Source of the DNA: Bifidobacterium imperatoris
Lineage (GTDB): Bacteria; Actinomycetota; Actinomycetes; Actinomycetales; Bifidobacteriaceae
Length of the DNA stretch: 64,000 nt
NCBI RefSeq assembly: GCF_002860405.1
Contig: NZ_NMWV01000001.1
Span: forward strand, 1 to 64,000
Direction of reading: 5' to 3'
Every line of letters begins with the position of its first letter. The stretch's first letter is position 1. This document shows, piece after piece, positions 1 through 8,009 of this stretch. The notes under the pieces are model-generated. The model ran no database searches. It was given only the letters and a program-made list of their open reading frames with translations, and had not been told where the DNA came from. A program made the translations under genes and the position numbers.

Positions 1-658
1 GCGCGGCGAACACGCGGCAGTGCTCCGGGCCCAACGCCTCGATCATGTCGAGGTAGTCCTTGAGCGGGGCCGGTTTGAACCCGTCCCGCTCGCCGGTCTC
101 GAGCATCACGTCGTAGTATTCGGAGAAATCGGACATGGCGGGCCCGGTCTCGTCGGCCACGGATGCGGGGCATTCGCGCAGCGCCTTGCGCACGTCGCGC
201 CGGCCGCGGCGCTTCATGCGCGACAGGATGGCCTCGTCGCCGCCGGTGACGTCGATGACCACCGTCCAGTCGTAGGGGACCGTGGACAGCACGGGCAGGG
301 CGCCGGCCGACGACCAGGTGTCGAGGCGCAGGAACACGATCCCCGGATCCTCATGACGCACGAAGGAGGCCAACGACCCGACCACGGAGCGTTCCAGGGC
401 CGGGTTCGGCAGCACCGTCCACACCGGGCCGTGCATGGACCGCAGATACCGATAGCCATGTGTCCGATACTCAATCAACGACAACATCGCAACCGGAACA
501 TCACCATCCAGTACCATGAGCGGCCCCCATAGCCGCCTGCCTTCAATTGTGTTCTGATAATGGGCCCACCGTGCACTTTGCTCGATGGGAAGAACAATAT
601 CGCAGCCAGCCGCTTCTTCCTCGATCTCCTGGAATGATGTTCTGGCAACAGTAAGCAT
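1..658 (-). CDS. FemAB-family peptidoglycan bridge aminoacyltransferase (partial, runs off left edge)
   Basis: The frame stays open from an ATG at 658 to the window edge, giving 219 residues without a stop; the C-terminus is missing. It aligns along its length with the neighbour at 806-1804: VLPIEQSARWAHYQ against VLPIEQTEAWARYQ, IEYRTHGYRYLRSMHGPVW against IDYETHGYHYLRSLHGPVW, GPEHCR in both. FemABX enzymes use aminoacyl-tRNA to add residues to the stem-peptide lysine or ornithine of lipid II. It lies after murE and the paralogue in the same direction, so the two probably add different bridge residues. Base composition is mosaic: about 1-430 is very GC-rich while the 5' coding part is near 50% GC. 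Family assignment is firm, donor amino acid unknown. Confidence 0.85.
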   Translation of the reverse strand, partial: MLTVARTSFQEIEEEAAGCDIVLPIEQSARWAHYQNTIEGRRLWGPLMVLDGDVPVAMLSLIEYRTHGYRYLRSMHGPVWTVLPNPALERSVVGSLASFVRHEDPGIVFLRLDTWSSAGALPVLSTVPYDWTVVIDVTGGDEAILSRMKRRGRRDVRKALRECPASVADETGPAMSDFSEYYDVMLETGERDGFKPAPLKDYLDMIEALGPEHCRVFAA

Positions 659-805
659 AAAACCCCAGCCTTTGTATGACGTTGTTCGTAATAACCGTCA
701 AACAGTGTGCGGTCCGCTGGTGTGTAAACCTTGGCATCTGGCCGCTTATGGGCTGGGGTTTTTCTGGAAATACTCTGGTGGATAGCCTTGCAGGAGCTGA
801 GAGCC

Positions 806-1804
806 TTAGCGGTTACCGCCTTTACGAAGCTTCTGAATGAAACGTAGCACGCCATAGAACCCGCGGTGGATCGGGATATCATGGCCTGCGGCCACCGGCG
901 TGATTTCCGGAGCGAACTTGGTCTTGAACTGGTTCAGGCCCTTCAAAGACGGTGCGAAATCGGAGCCGATGCCCATCATATCCAAGCTCACAATGCCCTG
1001 CGCGCCCAGCGTGCAGAAGATGTGGTAGAACATCTTGTCCGGAACGCGCAGACGGCGTACCGCGGTGCTCATGCAACCGTAGTAATACACGGCACGCTTA
1101 TCGTTGATAGTGACCAGACACCAGTTGACGACCTTGCCATCAATACGGCTGACGAACAGGCGGCAATGCTCCGGTCCCAGTTCGCGCAACATGTCTTCGT
1201 AATCGCCCTTGGGCGCAGGTGTAAAACCGTCGCGCTTGCCGGTGTCTACCATAACGCCGTAATACTCGTCGAACGACTTGGAGGCCTGCTCGGTTTCATC
1301 AGCACAGGTGGCGGGGCTTTCACGCAGAGCCTTGCGCACGTTCTGACGACCACGAGCGCGCATGCGAGCCAAGATCTCATCGTCGCCACCGGTCAGGTCA
1401 ACAATCACGGTCTGGTCGTACGGCACGGTAGACAGCACACGGTAATAACCGTCTTCATACCAGGTATCCACGCGCAGGAAGACCACCTTGCGATCTTTGG
1501 CACGCACGGCCTTGACAAGAGCATCGGTGACCTCGCGCTCCTCCTCCTGAGTAGGTTTAGACACCCACACCGGTCCGTGGAGCGAACGCAGATAGTGGTA
1601 GCCGTGCGTCTCATAATCGATAAGCAGGAGAACGGCGACGAGATCATTGTCACGGCGGATGAGATATGCGCCCCAAGGGTGGCGACCGGGAACAGTGGCC
1701 TGATAGCGGGCCCAAGCCTCGGTCTGTTCGATGGGCAGTACGAGGCCGGCTTCCGCTGCCGCCTGTTCCATTGCCTCGGCTGTGGTGTGTTCAAGAGTAA
1801 TCAA
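806..1804 (-). CDS. FemAB-family peptidoglycan bridge aminoacyltransferase
   Basis: A 332-residue protein with GNAT-like FemABX architecture, close to the usual family length. The start is TTG: AAGGAG lies 6 bases upstream of it and no ATG is in frame nearby. Hallmarks are the N-terminal LPIEQTEAWARYQ segment, HGPVW near residue 85 and the basic RMRARGRQNVRKALRE stretch typical of the family near residue 150. The product should transfer an amino acid from tRNA to the peptidoglycan precursor at the inner membrane face. It sits 98 bp downstream of murE on the same strand, which adds the residue these enzymes then extend. It is a tandem paralogue of the gene at 1-658. Substrate order within the bridge cannot be read from sequence. 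Confidence 0.9.
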   Translation of the reverse strand: MITLEHTTAEAMEQAAAEAGLVLPIEQTEAWARYQATVPGRHPWGAYLIRRDNDLVAVLLLIDYETHGYHYLRSLHGPVWVSKPTQEEEREVTDALVKAVRAKDRKVVFLRVDTWYEDGYYRVLSTVPYDQTVIVDLTGGDDEILARMRARGRQNVRKALRESPATCADETEQASKSFDEYYGVMVDTGKRDGFTPAPKGDYEDMLRELGPEHCRLFVSRIDGKVVNWCLVTINDKRAVYYYGCMSTAVRRLRVPDKMFYHIFCTLGAQGIVSLDMMGIGSDFAPSLKGLNQFKTKFAPEITPVAAGHDIPIHRGFYGVLRFIQKLRKGGNR

Positions 1805-1902
1805 TGCTGACTCCTTGGAAATGATGTGAATGGGTAAGTCTATTTGATGGGCTGAGATGACTGATGAATAAGTCGATTGAGGTCTTTTCCGTGAGGCGTT
1901 CG

Positions 1903-3471
1903 TCAGTCATTCGGTTGAGCTATGCCGAACAAGCGGCGAATCACATGACCATCGCCCTCATAAGGAGCGTGCTTGCCTTCCACCTTGATCCACTGTTCCT
2001 CGCCTTTGCCGATGATAAGCAACACGGTCATGCGGCCTTGCGCAGCGGTCTGCTCGGCCTCCTGTTCGGCCTGTTCGATGGCCTTCGCACGGTCAAGAAT
2101 GATTTCACTGGAAACATTCGGATTAGTGATGTATCCACGCATCTCGTTCAAGATATCGATCATCGGCTCCTTGACCGTATCTTCCGAAGTCAGGATGATG
2201 CGGTCGGCCTTCTCCTGCGCACCATTGATAATGCCTTCGCGTCGGTCCACGGCTTTATCTCCCACGGAACCCGTGACCACAATAATGCGCGGGTTTTGCT
2301 CGGCATACTTGCGGGAGACGAAATCGATCAGCGTGCGCGTGCTCACAAAATTGTGCGCATAATCCACGTATGCCACAATCGATCCGTCGCCGTTCTCGAA
2401 ATGCTCCATACGCCCGGAAATGCGGACATGCTCAAGCGCCGCGAAAGCGGGGGAGTCTTCAGGGACGCCGGCTTCCCTTGCCAGGGCAATGGCCGTAGCT
2501 GCATTGGCTGCATTGAACCCACCTTCGAGCTCCAATGAGAAATCGCCAATGGCCTTGCCGTGCTCCTGGAAAATATATTGAGATGCATTATCCGGGTCAG
2601 GCAATGCCACGAAATCACTATCGTTGTGTGCGGCATCGCCTCGCAGAGCGAACGTGACGACAGGTACATTCGCTCTACGTGCATCCTCGCGGATTAAATC
2701 GGCATGATCGCAATCCGTGCCCAATACCAATGTGCGGCAGTTATACGTAATCTGGCGCTTGCAATGGAGATAATCCTCAAACGTGGGATGTTCAATCGGG
2801 CTGATGTGATCCGGGGAAATGTTCAGGAATGCAGCCACATCAAAGGTAAGTCCATAGACTCGGTTCACTTTGTACGCCTGGGAGGAGACCTCCATGACCA
2901 GGTAACGCATGCCATTGCCGACCGCTTCATGCATCATGCGGAACGCGTCAAGGCTTTCCGGAGTAGTCAAGGCCGATTCCTTATAGGTGCGGCCATCCAG
3001 GCAGTTGTCAACAGACGAGAACAGTGCACACTTGCCGTCCGAATACGCGTTCAGTACAGCCTGCGTGAAATACGCGGTGGTGGTTTTGCCTTTAGTACCG
3101 GTAATGCCGATAACTGTGAGCTTGTCTTGCGGACGGTCGAAGAACTCGGCAGCCAGCAGACTCATCGCCTTGCGCACATCATTGACAATCAGACCCGGTG
3201 CCTTGGTCTCGGCGGAATAATCGTTCTGCGCAACATACGCGGCAAGACCGCGTTCATCAATATCATGCAGGAATGAGGCCTTGAAATTGCCCTTGCAGAA
3301 CAGCAAAGTACCGTTGACCACTTCTCGAGTGTCATAGGTGATGCCGCTGAATGGTTGATCATGCTGGGCGATTTCCGAGGAATCAAGAGTCCAACGTTCG
3401 CCGATGATAATCTCTCTCAACAAATGATGCTGCTCAAGCAGCTGAGCTGCCGAGGCCAAAGTCAAAGCCAT
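1903..3471 (-). CDS. murE: UDP-N-acetylmuramyl-tripeptide synthetase MurE
   Basis: A 522-residue Mur ligase. The ATP loop GITGTKGKTTT lies near residues 122-132, followed by EVSSQAY and the central NISPDHI block. MurE adds the third, diamino residue to UDP-MurNAc-L-Ala-D-Glu in the cytoplasm. The DNPR signature of diaminopimelate-specific enzymes is absent; the equivalent region near residue 420 reads SEDTVKEP. That fits an L-lysine/L-ornithine enzyme, as expected for bifidobacterial A-type peptidoglycan (from memory). GGGAGA sits 8 bases before the ATG. The two FemAB genes downstream act on its product, so the three look like a cell-wall operon. Confidence 0.93.
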   Translation of the reverse strand: MALTLASAAQLLEQHHLLREIIIGERWTLDSSEIAQHDQPFSGITYDTREVVNGTLLFCKGNFKASFLHDIDERGLAAYVAQNDYSAETKAPGLIVNDVRKAMSLLAAEFFDRPQDKLTVIGITGTKGKTTTAYFTQAVLNAYSDGKCALFSSVDNCLDGRTYKESALTTPESLDAFRMMHEAVGNGMRYLVMEVSSQAYKVNRVYGLTFDVAAFLNISPDHISPIEHPTFEDYLHCKRQITYNCRTLVLGTDCDHADLIREDARRANVPVVTFALRGDAAHNDSDFVALPDPDNASQYIFQEHGKAIGDFSLELEGGFNAANAATAIALAREAGVPEDSPAFAALEHVRISGRMEHFENGDGSIVAYVDYAHNFVSTRTLIDFVSRKYAEQNPRIIVVTGSVGDKAVDRREGIINGAQEKADRIILTSEDTVKEPMIDILNEMRGYITNPNVSSEIILDRAKAIEQAEQEAEQTAAQGRMTVLLIIGKGEEQWIKVEGKHAPYEGDGHVIRRLFGIAQPND

Positions 3472-3587
3472 AAATCGTTTCTCCCTGTTTCTTACCGAAA
3501 GTTATTCTACAGGCCGTTGCCGCTGGCACGCGATTCATCTGGCATCGACCACGATATAGGCACACGAGTTGGCTAGAATGAGCAATC

Positions 3588-4346
3588 GTGACGACGAAAC
3601 AAGGAACCGTGAATCTCGAACAGGGCGGAGACAGCAAGCCAGCGGGAGCTGCGCCAGATGCTGCACGGGCAGCGGAGAACATGCAAGCCAAGCGCGCTCG
3701 CTTCGAGAAACTGGCCATGCCTGCCGTCAACGCGTTATACCGGCAAGCCATGCGACTGACTAATAATCCCGATGATGCGCAGGATCTGGTGCAGGATACG
3801 TTCGAGCGAGGTTTCAAAGCATTCGATACATTCCAGCCCGGATCGAATTTCGAAGCGTGGATGACCACCATCGAGCGCAACGCCTACTTCAATCAGTATG
3901 CGAAAGCCAAACGCAGGCCACAGCGCGCCAACGATTCGACCGGTGAATACGATGATTGGGATATTTACGACGCAGCTGAGCATTCCTCGGATGGGCTGAA
4001 GTCCGCGGAGGAGGAATATCTGAACGCTTTTGCCCCTGAGGAGATTATGGCAGCGCTCGCCAAACTGTCTCCCGAACGTCGTCAGGTGTTTATTGACGCT
4101 GCCATCGATGGCAAGTCGTACCAGCAGGTGGCGGATGAGCAGGGTGTGAAAATCGGTACGGTGATGAGTCGCCTGAACCGTGCCCGTGCACAGTTGAAAC
4201 GAGAACTGGCCGCATATGCGCGCGAACGTGGATATGTAGCAGATGACACGACGAAATCCACTGGTTCACCATCCGCGAAGTTAGACAAAAACATGAATGA
4301 GCGCACGCAAAGCGTTCATAATGGAAATGATGGAAAGGAGATTTGA
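3588..4346 (+). CDS. sigH: ECF sigma factor, SigH/SigR type
   Basis: Sigma-70 region 2 is clear (RQAMRLTNNPDDAQDLVQDTFERGF, then FEAWMTTIERNAYFNQY), and region 4 carries LSPERRQVFIDAAIDGKSYQQVA followed by a helix-turn-helix. The linker with KAKRRPQR matches the actinobacterial thiol-stress factors SigR/SigH. It directs RNA polymerase to stress promoters and is normally held by a Zn/thiol anti-sigma factor; a Cys-rich gene follows with a TGATG stop/start overlap. The first 40 or so residues are poorly conserved. The GTG at 3588 has no ribosome site, so the true start may be a later in-frame codon such as the ATG of ENMQAKRARF. Confidence 0.88.
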   Translation: MTTKQGTVNLEQGGDSKPAGAAPDAARAAENMQAKRARFEKLAMPAVNALYRQAMRLTNNPDDAQDLVQDTFERGFKAFDTFQPGSNFEAWMTTIERNAYFNQYAKAKRRPQRANDSTGEYDDWDIYDAAEHSSDGLKSAEEEYLNAFAPEEIMAALAKLSPERRQVFIDAAIDGKSYQQVADEQGVKIGTVMSRLNRARAQLKRELAAYARERGYVADDTTKSTGSPSAKLDKNMNERTQSVHNGNDGKEI

Positions 4347-4687
4347 TGATGAATGATCGCGGTGTTGAACAGACTCGTCATATCTCCATTACCAGTGCAA
4401 CCGCCGATGGTGTGGTAAGCAGAACGGAAGTGCACATCACCACTAGGCAGTGCTGCTCGGGCGATGGCCCTGCTCAATGTGGATGTGGCAGTGTTATGCA
4501 AGATGCGCAGGAGTATGCCCAGTATGAGCAGGAGGGGGAGTGTTTCGATCCTTCAACGTGCTGCGATGCCCGGGAACAAGCGTTGATTGCCGCACTGCGC
4601 GCTTATTTGCGTCCGGATGTGGCGCCTGAATGCTTGATGGCCAAGCTCAAAGCCACGCTGGATCATTGCTGTGGCGATGAGAAGTAG
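4346..4687 (+). CDS. Cys-rich probable anti-sigma factor (RsrA/RshA-like)
   Basis: A 113-residue protein starting at the ATG that overlaps the sigma-factor stop codon (TGATG); AAGGAG lies 5 bases upstream, so the pair is translationally coupled. It holds ten cysteines, including QCC, QCGC, ECFDPSTCC and DHCC. The C-terminal half (DAREQALIAALRAYLR, then PECLMAKL) resembles the sigma-binding helices of mycothiol-system anti-sigma factors. The canonical HxxxCxxC zinc motif is not seen; the corresponding place reads CFDPSTCC. Function is inferred mainly from context and cysteine content. A thiol-redox switch that releases the adjacent sigma factor is the likely role. Confidence 0.7.
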   Translation: MMNDRGVEQTRHISITSATADGVVSRTEVHITTRQCCSGDGPAQCGCGSVMQDAQEYAQYEQEGECFDPSTCCDAREQALIAALRAYLRPDVAPECLMAKLKATLDHCCGDEK

Positions 4688-4760
4688 TGTGTGGTTGTGT
4701 GACATGTGATTGGCGCAGTCGGTGTAGTCGGCAGCTATAAGACATGGTCCAAGAAAAAAC

Positions 4761-4796
4761 AATGAAGCCCGTCTGATTGCTCAGGCGGGCTTCATT
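4761..4796. terminator. Bidirectional terminator between anti-sigma gene and bL37 gene
   Basis: A 16-bp stem (left arm AATGAAGCCCGTCTGA, one G-T pair) closes a TTGC loop. It lies between convergent genes and has A-rich sequence on the left and T-rich on the right, so it could serve both strands. Confidence 0.8.
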
Positions 4797-4821
4797 CGTA
4801 TTCGGTGGAATACGTGAAGAA

Positions 4822-4896
4822 TCAGGCGTTAGGACGCTTGCCGTGGTTAGCGGCCTTCTTACGACGATCCTTACGCTTACGTCCGCGCATGCCCAT
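4822..4896 (-). CDS. bL37-like ribosomal micro-protein, 24 aa
   Basis: A 25-codon frame starting ATG at 4896, with AGGAG 6 bases upstream. The product begins MGMRGRKRKDRRKKA and ends NHGKRPNA: very basic, with Arg/Lys at about half its residues. It matches my memory of the actinobacterial large-subunit micro-protein bL37 seen in mycobacterial ribosome structures, which is also 24 residues and ends NHGKRPNA. It has its own plausible promoter and shares a terminator with the opposing anti-sigma gene. Genes this short are commonly missed by gene callers. Confidence 0.85.
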   Translation of the reverse strand: MGMRGRKRKDRRKKAANHGKRPNA

Positions 4897-4935
4897 GATG
4901 GACTCCTTTACTTAAAGAAAAAATAAGCCTTCGGA

Positions 4936-4965
4936 ATTATGCCACATCGCTCAGACGACATGCAA
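4936..4965 (-). promoter_or_regulatory. Probable promoter of the bL37-like gene
   Basis: On the minus strand TTGCAT and CATAAT are separated by 18 bases, about 40 bp upstream of the start codon. This is a reasonable housekeeping-sigma promoter, judged by eye only. Confidence 0.4.
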
Positions 4966-5065
4966 CATGCGTGTCATTGTTGCTGCGCTGCTGTGGCATC
5001 CGTTTCGAAGGCTATTGTGCAATGCCTATGCGACTTGTGCGCTGTGCGCGTTGTGCGCGTGAAGC

Positions 5066-6013
5066 TCAGTGCTGCTCAGCCTTGATGAACATCGTAGTGG
5101 TGCTGGACTCGCCGGGCTTGATCACAATGAGATCCTTGCCAGTGTTGAACGCGTTAGCGTACGCGGTCTGCGGTTCCACGGCGGTGCCAGCCGGATGCTG
5201 GAATGCCGGGAAGCCGGTGCCGGTGCACACCTGGAAGGAGGTGATGGTCTCATCGCCGCCAACCTTGATAACCAATCCGTCCGGACGAGTGAAGGTTGCG
5301 GTCACCGTGCCGTCAGCGTCATGCTTCAGATCGGTCCAGGCATCATCGAATGGCTGGTTGACCAGCAGCGGGTTGTCATTGAGATCGTACTTGGTGCCTT
5401 CCACCGGCTCGGTGCCGGTCGGAATAAGGTTCTCGTCCACGGTGACGTGCGTGGCGGCCGGTACAGTCAGGTGGCACTGAGCGTTATGGCCGTCGATTTC
5501 ATCGCCGTAACCGTTGAAGCCGTTGTCCAGCCACGGGTGAATAGCCAGTGCCCACGGGGCATCCACATCGCCGTAGTTCTCAGCGGTGACGGTAATCTTC
5601 AGTCCGTCTTCAGTCAGCTCATGGGTGGCGTACACCTTGATGGCGAACGGGTAGCCAAGCAGGAACGGAGCGCGCCAGGACTGGGTCACCGAACTTTCAG
5701 TCAAGGATTCGAGCTTCCAGAAGGAACGGTAGCCGTAGCCGTGAATGGCGGTGTTGCGATCATGCTCATCAATAGGCAGCGTGTAGGTCTTGCCTTCGAA
5801 CTCGTAAGTGCCTGCGGCGATACGGTTCGGGAACGGAACCAGCAGTTGGCCGTGGCAGCAGGTAATCGGGTCGTCTGCGCCAAGCGGAACGATGACGTTC
5901 TTGCCCTTATAGGTGACCTTACGCATGGTAGCGCCCAGCTCGGTGATTACGGCTTCGTAGTCGCCGTAGGAGATGCTGTATTGTTGGCCGGTGCGTGGCG
6001 TTGTATTCGTCAT
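5066..6013 (-). CDS. Aldose 1-epimerase family protein
   Basis: A 315-residue protein of the galactose mutarotase fold. NRIAAGTYEFEGKTY supplies the conserved Asn-Arg, AIHGYGYRSFW the substrate His, and AIHPWLDNG a second conserved His segment. The reaction is alpha/beta anomer interconversion of hexoses, feeding sugars to their kinases. No Leloir genes adjoin it, so the sugar is not fixed by context. It is transcribed divergently from ispH across a 160-bp gap. Confidence 0.88.
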   Translation of the reverse strand: MTNTTPRTGQQYSISYGDYEAVITELGATMRKVTYKGKNVIVPLGADDPITCCHGQLLVPFPNRIAAGTYEFEGKTYTLPIDEHDRNTAIHGYGYRSFWKLESLTESSVTQSWRAPFLLGYPFAIKVYATHELTEDGLKITVTAENYGDVDAPWALAIHPWLDNGFNGYGDEIDGHNAQCHLTVPAATHVTVDENLIPTGTEPVEGTKYDLNDNPLLVNQPFDDAWTDLKHDADGTVTATFTRPDGLVIKVGGDETITSFQVCTGTGFPAFQHPAGTAVEPQTAYANAFNTGKDLIVIKPGESSTTTMFIKAEQH

Positions 6014-6175
6014 GAAATCACTCCCGTAGTGAGATATCGGAATCGATAACCATTGTTACCGCTAACAGCTAGTGTAGCGCGTTTCTTCATATACACGGCT
6101 TATCCACGCTCGCGCATCTCACTTTGCCGGGAACCTGCTTTAGACTAGACCACAGTGTGCGAACAAGGAGATGCA

Positions 6176-7165
6176 ATGACCAAGTGTGTGGTGCTGGCCG
6201 ATCCGCGAGGATTCTGCGCTGGAGTCGATCGTGCGATTCTTACGGTACAGACGATTCTGAAGGCGGCAGCCTCATCAAACAAACTGGTGCGTGAGGATGG
6301 TCTTCCTCCGGTATACGTGCGCAGGCAAATCGTGCACAATAAGCATGTTGTTGAAGACTTGGCGTCGCAAGGTGCGGTGTTTGTGCAGGAACTCAGTGAG
6401 ATTCCAGATGCTGCTGCAGCCGCGGGAATTCCCGTGGTGTTTTCCGCGCATGGTGTTTCTCCAGAGGTCAAGGATGAAGCCAAGCGGCGGGGTATGCATG
6501 TAGTGGATGCCACATGCCCGTTGGTGGGCAAAGTGCATCGTGAGGTGCTGCGATTTGTGCGCGAAGGCTATGAGATTGTCTACATCGGGCACAAAGGTCA
6601 TGATGAGGCAGTGGGCGTAGTAGGAGAGAGCCCGGAACATGTGCATCTGATTGAGCACGCCGATGACGTGGCTTCGTTGAATTTCACGCCTGAAACCAAG
6701 CTGGTACTGCTTTCGCAGACCACGCTAAGCGTGGATGAAACCGCTGGCACCATAGCCGCATTGAAAGCGCGGTTCCCCTGGATGGAAGAGCCGCCCAGCT
6801 CGGATATCTGCTACGCCACGTCAAATAGGCAGGCCGCAGTGAAACTGGTAGCTCAACAGTCTGACTGCGTGGTGATTGTCGGCTCTGCGAATTCCTCCAA
6901 TTCCGTGCGACTGATGGAAGTGGCACAGGAAGGTCTGGGGGAGCGCGGCAAGGCATATCGCGTGGATGATGCCAGTGAGCTCGATCCCGAGTGGTTCACA
7001 GATGTCGAGGCTGTGGGCATCTCCTCTGGCGCATCCGTTCCTGATGAACTGGTATCTGGAGTGATTGACGCGCTGCAATCTCAAGGTTTCACTGGCATGA
7101 AGTCCGTGGAGACCATTAAGGAGAACATGCACTTTGTACTACCGGCTGAGCTTCGCCGCCGGTAG
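6176..7165 (+). CDS. ispH: 4-hydroxy-3-methylbut-2-enyl diphosphate reductase IspH
   Basis: A 329-residue protein. RGFCAGVDRAI carries the first Fe-S cysteine, DATCPLVGKVH the second and CYATSNRQ the third; SSGASVPDELV is the conserved substrate-site end. It catalyses the last step of the MEP isoprenoid pathway, making IPP and DMAPP with a 4Fe-4S cluster. The ATG at 6176 is preferred over an upstream in-frame GTG because AAGGAG precedes it by 5 bases. The gene ends AELRRR-stop. Its last 22 bases are the beginning of a repeat copied 183 bp downstream (see 7144-7402), which is unusual. Confidence 0.95.
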   Translation: MTKCVVLADPRGFCAGVDRAILTVQTILKAAASSNKLVREDGLPPVYVRRQIVHNKHVVEDLASQGAVFVQELSEIPDAAAAAGIPVVFSAHGVSPEVKDEAKRRGMHVVDATCPLVGKVHREVLRFVREGYEIVYIGHKGHDEAVGVVGESPEHVHLIEHADDVASLNFTPETKLVLLSQTTLSVDETAGTIAALKARFPWMEEPPSSDICYATSNRQAAVKLVAQQSDCVVIVGSANSSNSVRLMEVAQEGLGERGKAYRVDDASELDPEWFTDVEAVGISSGASVPDELVSGVIDALQSQGFTGMKSVETIKENMHFVLPAELRRR

Positions 7166-7402
7166 CTTCGCAGCGAAGCTGCTCACTTCGCCTATGAAGA
7201 GTCCACTGGACTCTTCACTTTACGGCTCAGTCCGCGGAACTCCGCAGGCAACCTTCGCGAGCCTAGTCAGGCTCGCTCACTTCGCCTACAGAGAGCCCGC
7301 AGGGCTCTCTGCTTTACGGCTCAGCTGGCTGAGCTTCGCCGCCGGTAGCTTCGCAGCGAAGCTGCTCACTTCGCCTATGAAGAGTCCACCAGACTCTTCA
7401 TA
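7144..7402. repeat. Hairpin array with duplicated ispH 3' end
   Basis: About 260 bp made almost wholly of short perfect inverted repeats. A 74-bp segment (7144-7217) recurs at 7327-7400 with two mismatches; it begins inside ispH and includes its stop codon. Stem A hairpins: 7164-7180 and 7347-7363 (AGCTTCGC arms, 1-nt loop) and 7257-7276 (GCGAGCCT arms). Stem B hairpins: 7195-7217 (TGAAGAGTCC arms), 7289-7311 (CAGAGAGCCC arms) and 7376-7402. Linkers are conserved: GCTCACTTCGCCTA between A and B, CTTTACGGCTCAG after B. A further hairpin lies at 7319-7334 (GCTCAGC arms). It sits between convergent ispH and the YbaK gene, so it may also terminate transcription. Confidence 0.9.
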
Positions 7403-7405
7403 GGA

Positions 7406-7915
7406 TTACCATGTGCCAATTGGCGCGGCAATGCCGTTCAGCACCTTCAAAAGATCGTTCGGATTGACGCCCACGGACAATCCACGTTTGCCTCCGGAGA
7501 CCAAAATTTTATCGAATTGTAATGCGCTCTCGTCCAGTACGGTTTTGTGATGGGTCTTCTGGCCCAGCGGGGAAATACCTCCCACCACGTATCCGGATTC
7601 GCACATGGCCACCTTCGGATCGGCCATTGCCGCTTTTTTCGCGCCGACCGCAGCGGCCAATGCTTTCAAATCCATATGTCCACTCACCGGCACTACGCCT
7701 ACCACGCGTTCGGTGCCGGTATCTGCCATCAAGGTCTTGAAAACCTGATGCTCATCAAATCCAAGCTTGGTGGCCGCCTCGACGCCATAGCCATCGTCCA
7801 TGTGGTCATTGGAATGCTCATACTCGTAGAGCTGAAACTCCACGCCTGCCTTCTCCAATTGCACTGTGGCAGGGGTGGAGCCGGTGCCTTTACCATGTTT
7901 GTTCTTCTTTGCCAT
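7406..7915 (-). CDS. ybaK: YbaK/EbsC family aminoacyl-tRNA deacylase
   Basis: A 169-residue YbaK-like domain protein. Family marks are GYGVEAATKLGFDEHQVFKTLMA near the start, VPVSGHMDLKALAAAVGAKKAAMADP in the middle and GYVVGGISPLGQK towards the end. The YbaK group hydrolyses mischarged Cys-tRNA(Pro). The lysine of QVFKTL is the usual catalytic residue. Its stop lies only a few bases from the ispH hairpin array. It is separated from gapA upstream by a strong terminator. Confidence 0.88.
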   Translation of the reverse strand: MAKKNKHGKGTGSTPATVQLEKAGVEFQLYEYEHSNDHMDDGYGVEAATKLGFDEHQVFKTLMADTGTERVVGVVPVSGHMDLKALAAAVGAKKAAMADPKVAMCESGYVVGGISPLGQKTHHKTVLDESALQFDKILVSGGKRGLSVGVNPNDLLKVLNGIAAPIGTW

Positions 7916-7935
7916 GATTTCTGTTGTACTACAAA

Positions 7936-7962
7936 GAAACCCCCGCGCATGGCGGGGGTTTC
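7936..7962 (-). terminator. Terminator of gapA
   Basis: Arms GAAACCCCCGC and its complement close a 5-nt loop, followed on the minus strand by a T-rich tract. It lies just after the gapA stop codon and immediately before the YbaK gene. Confidence 0.85.
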
Positions 7963-8009
7963 ATGAGCTTAGTTCTCAAACGAACCTATGCGGGCAGACC
8001 CGCATGGAT

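Noticed and set aside
475..882. Minus-strand frame overlapping the 5' part of the first FemAB gene
   Set aside because: It is another reading frame of the FemAB gene and its upstream region; homology to the paralogue lies in the frame starting at 658.
866..1810. 314-codon + strand frame opposite the second FemAB gene
   Set aside because: The minus-strand protein is clearly a FemAB homologue; the + strand product is shadow sequence.
7144..7402. CRISPR array
   Set aside because: Units are hairpins of unequal length with short conserved linkers, not identical repeats with unique spacers of fixed size; no cas genes nearby.
7134..7403. 89-codon + strand frame over the ispH hairpin array
   Set aside because: It is repeat sequence read through; no start site and no homology.
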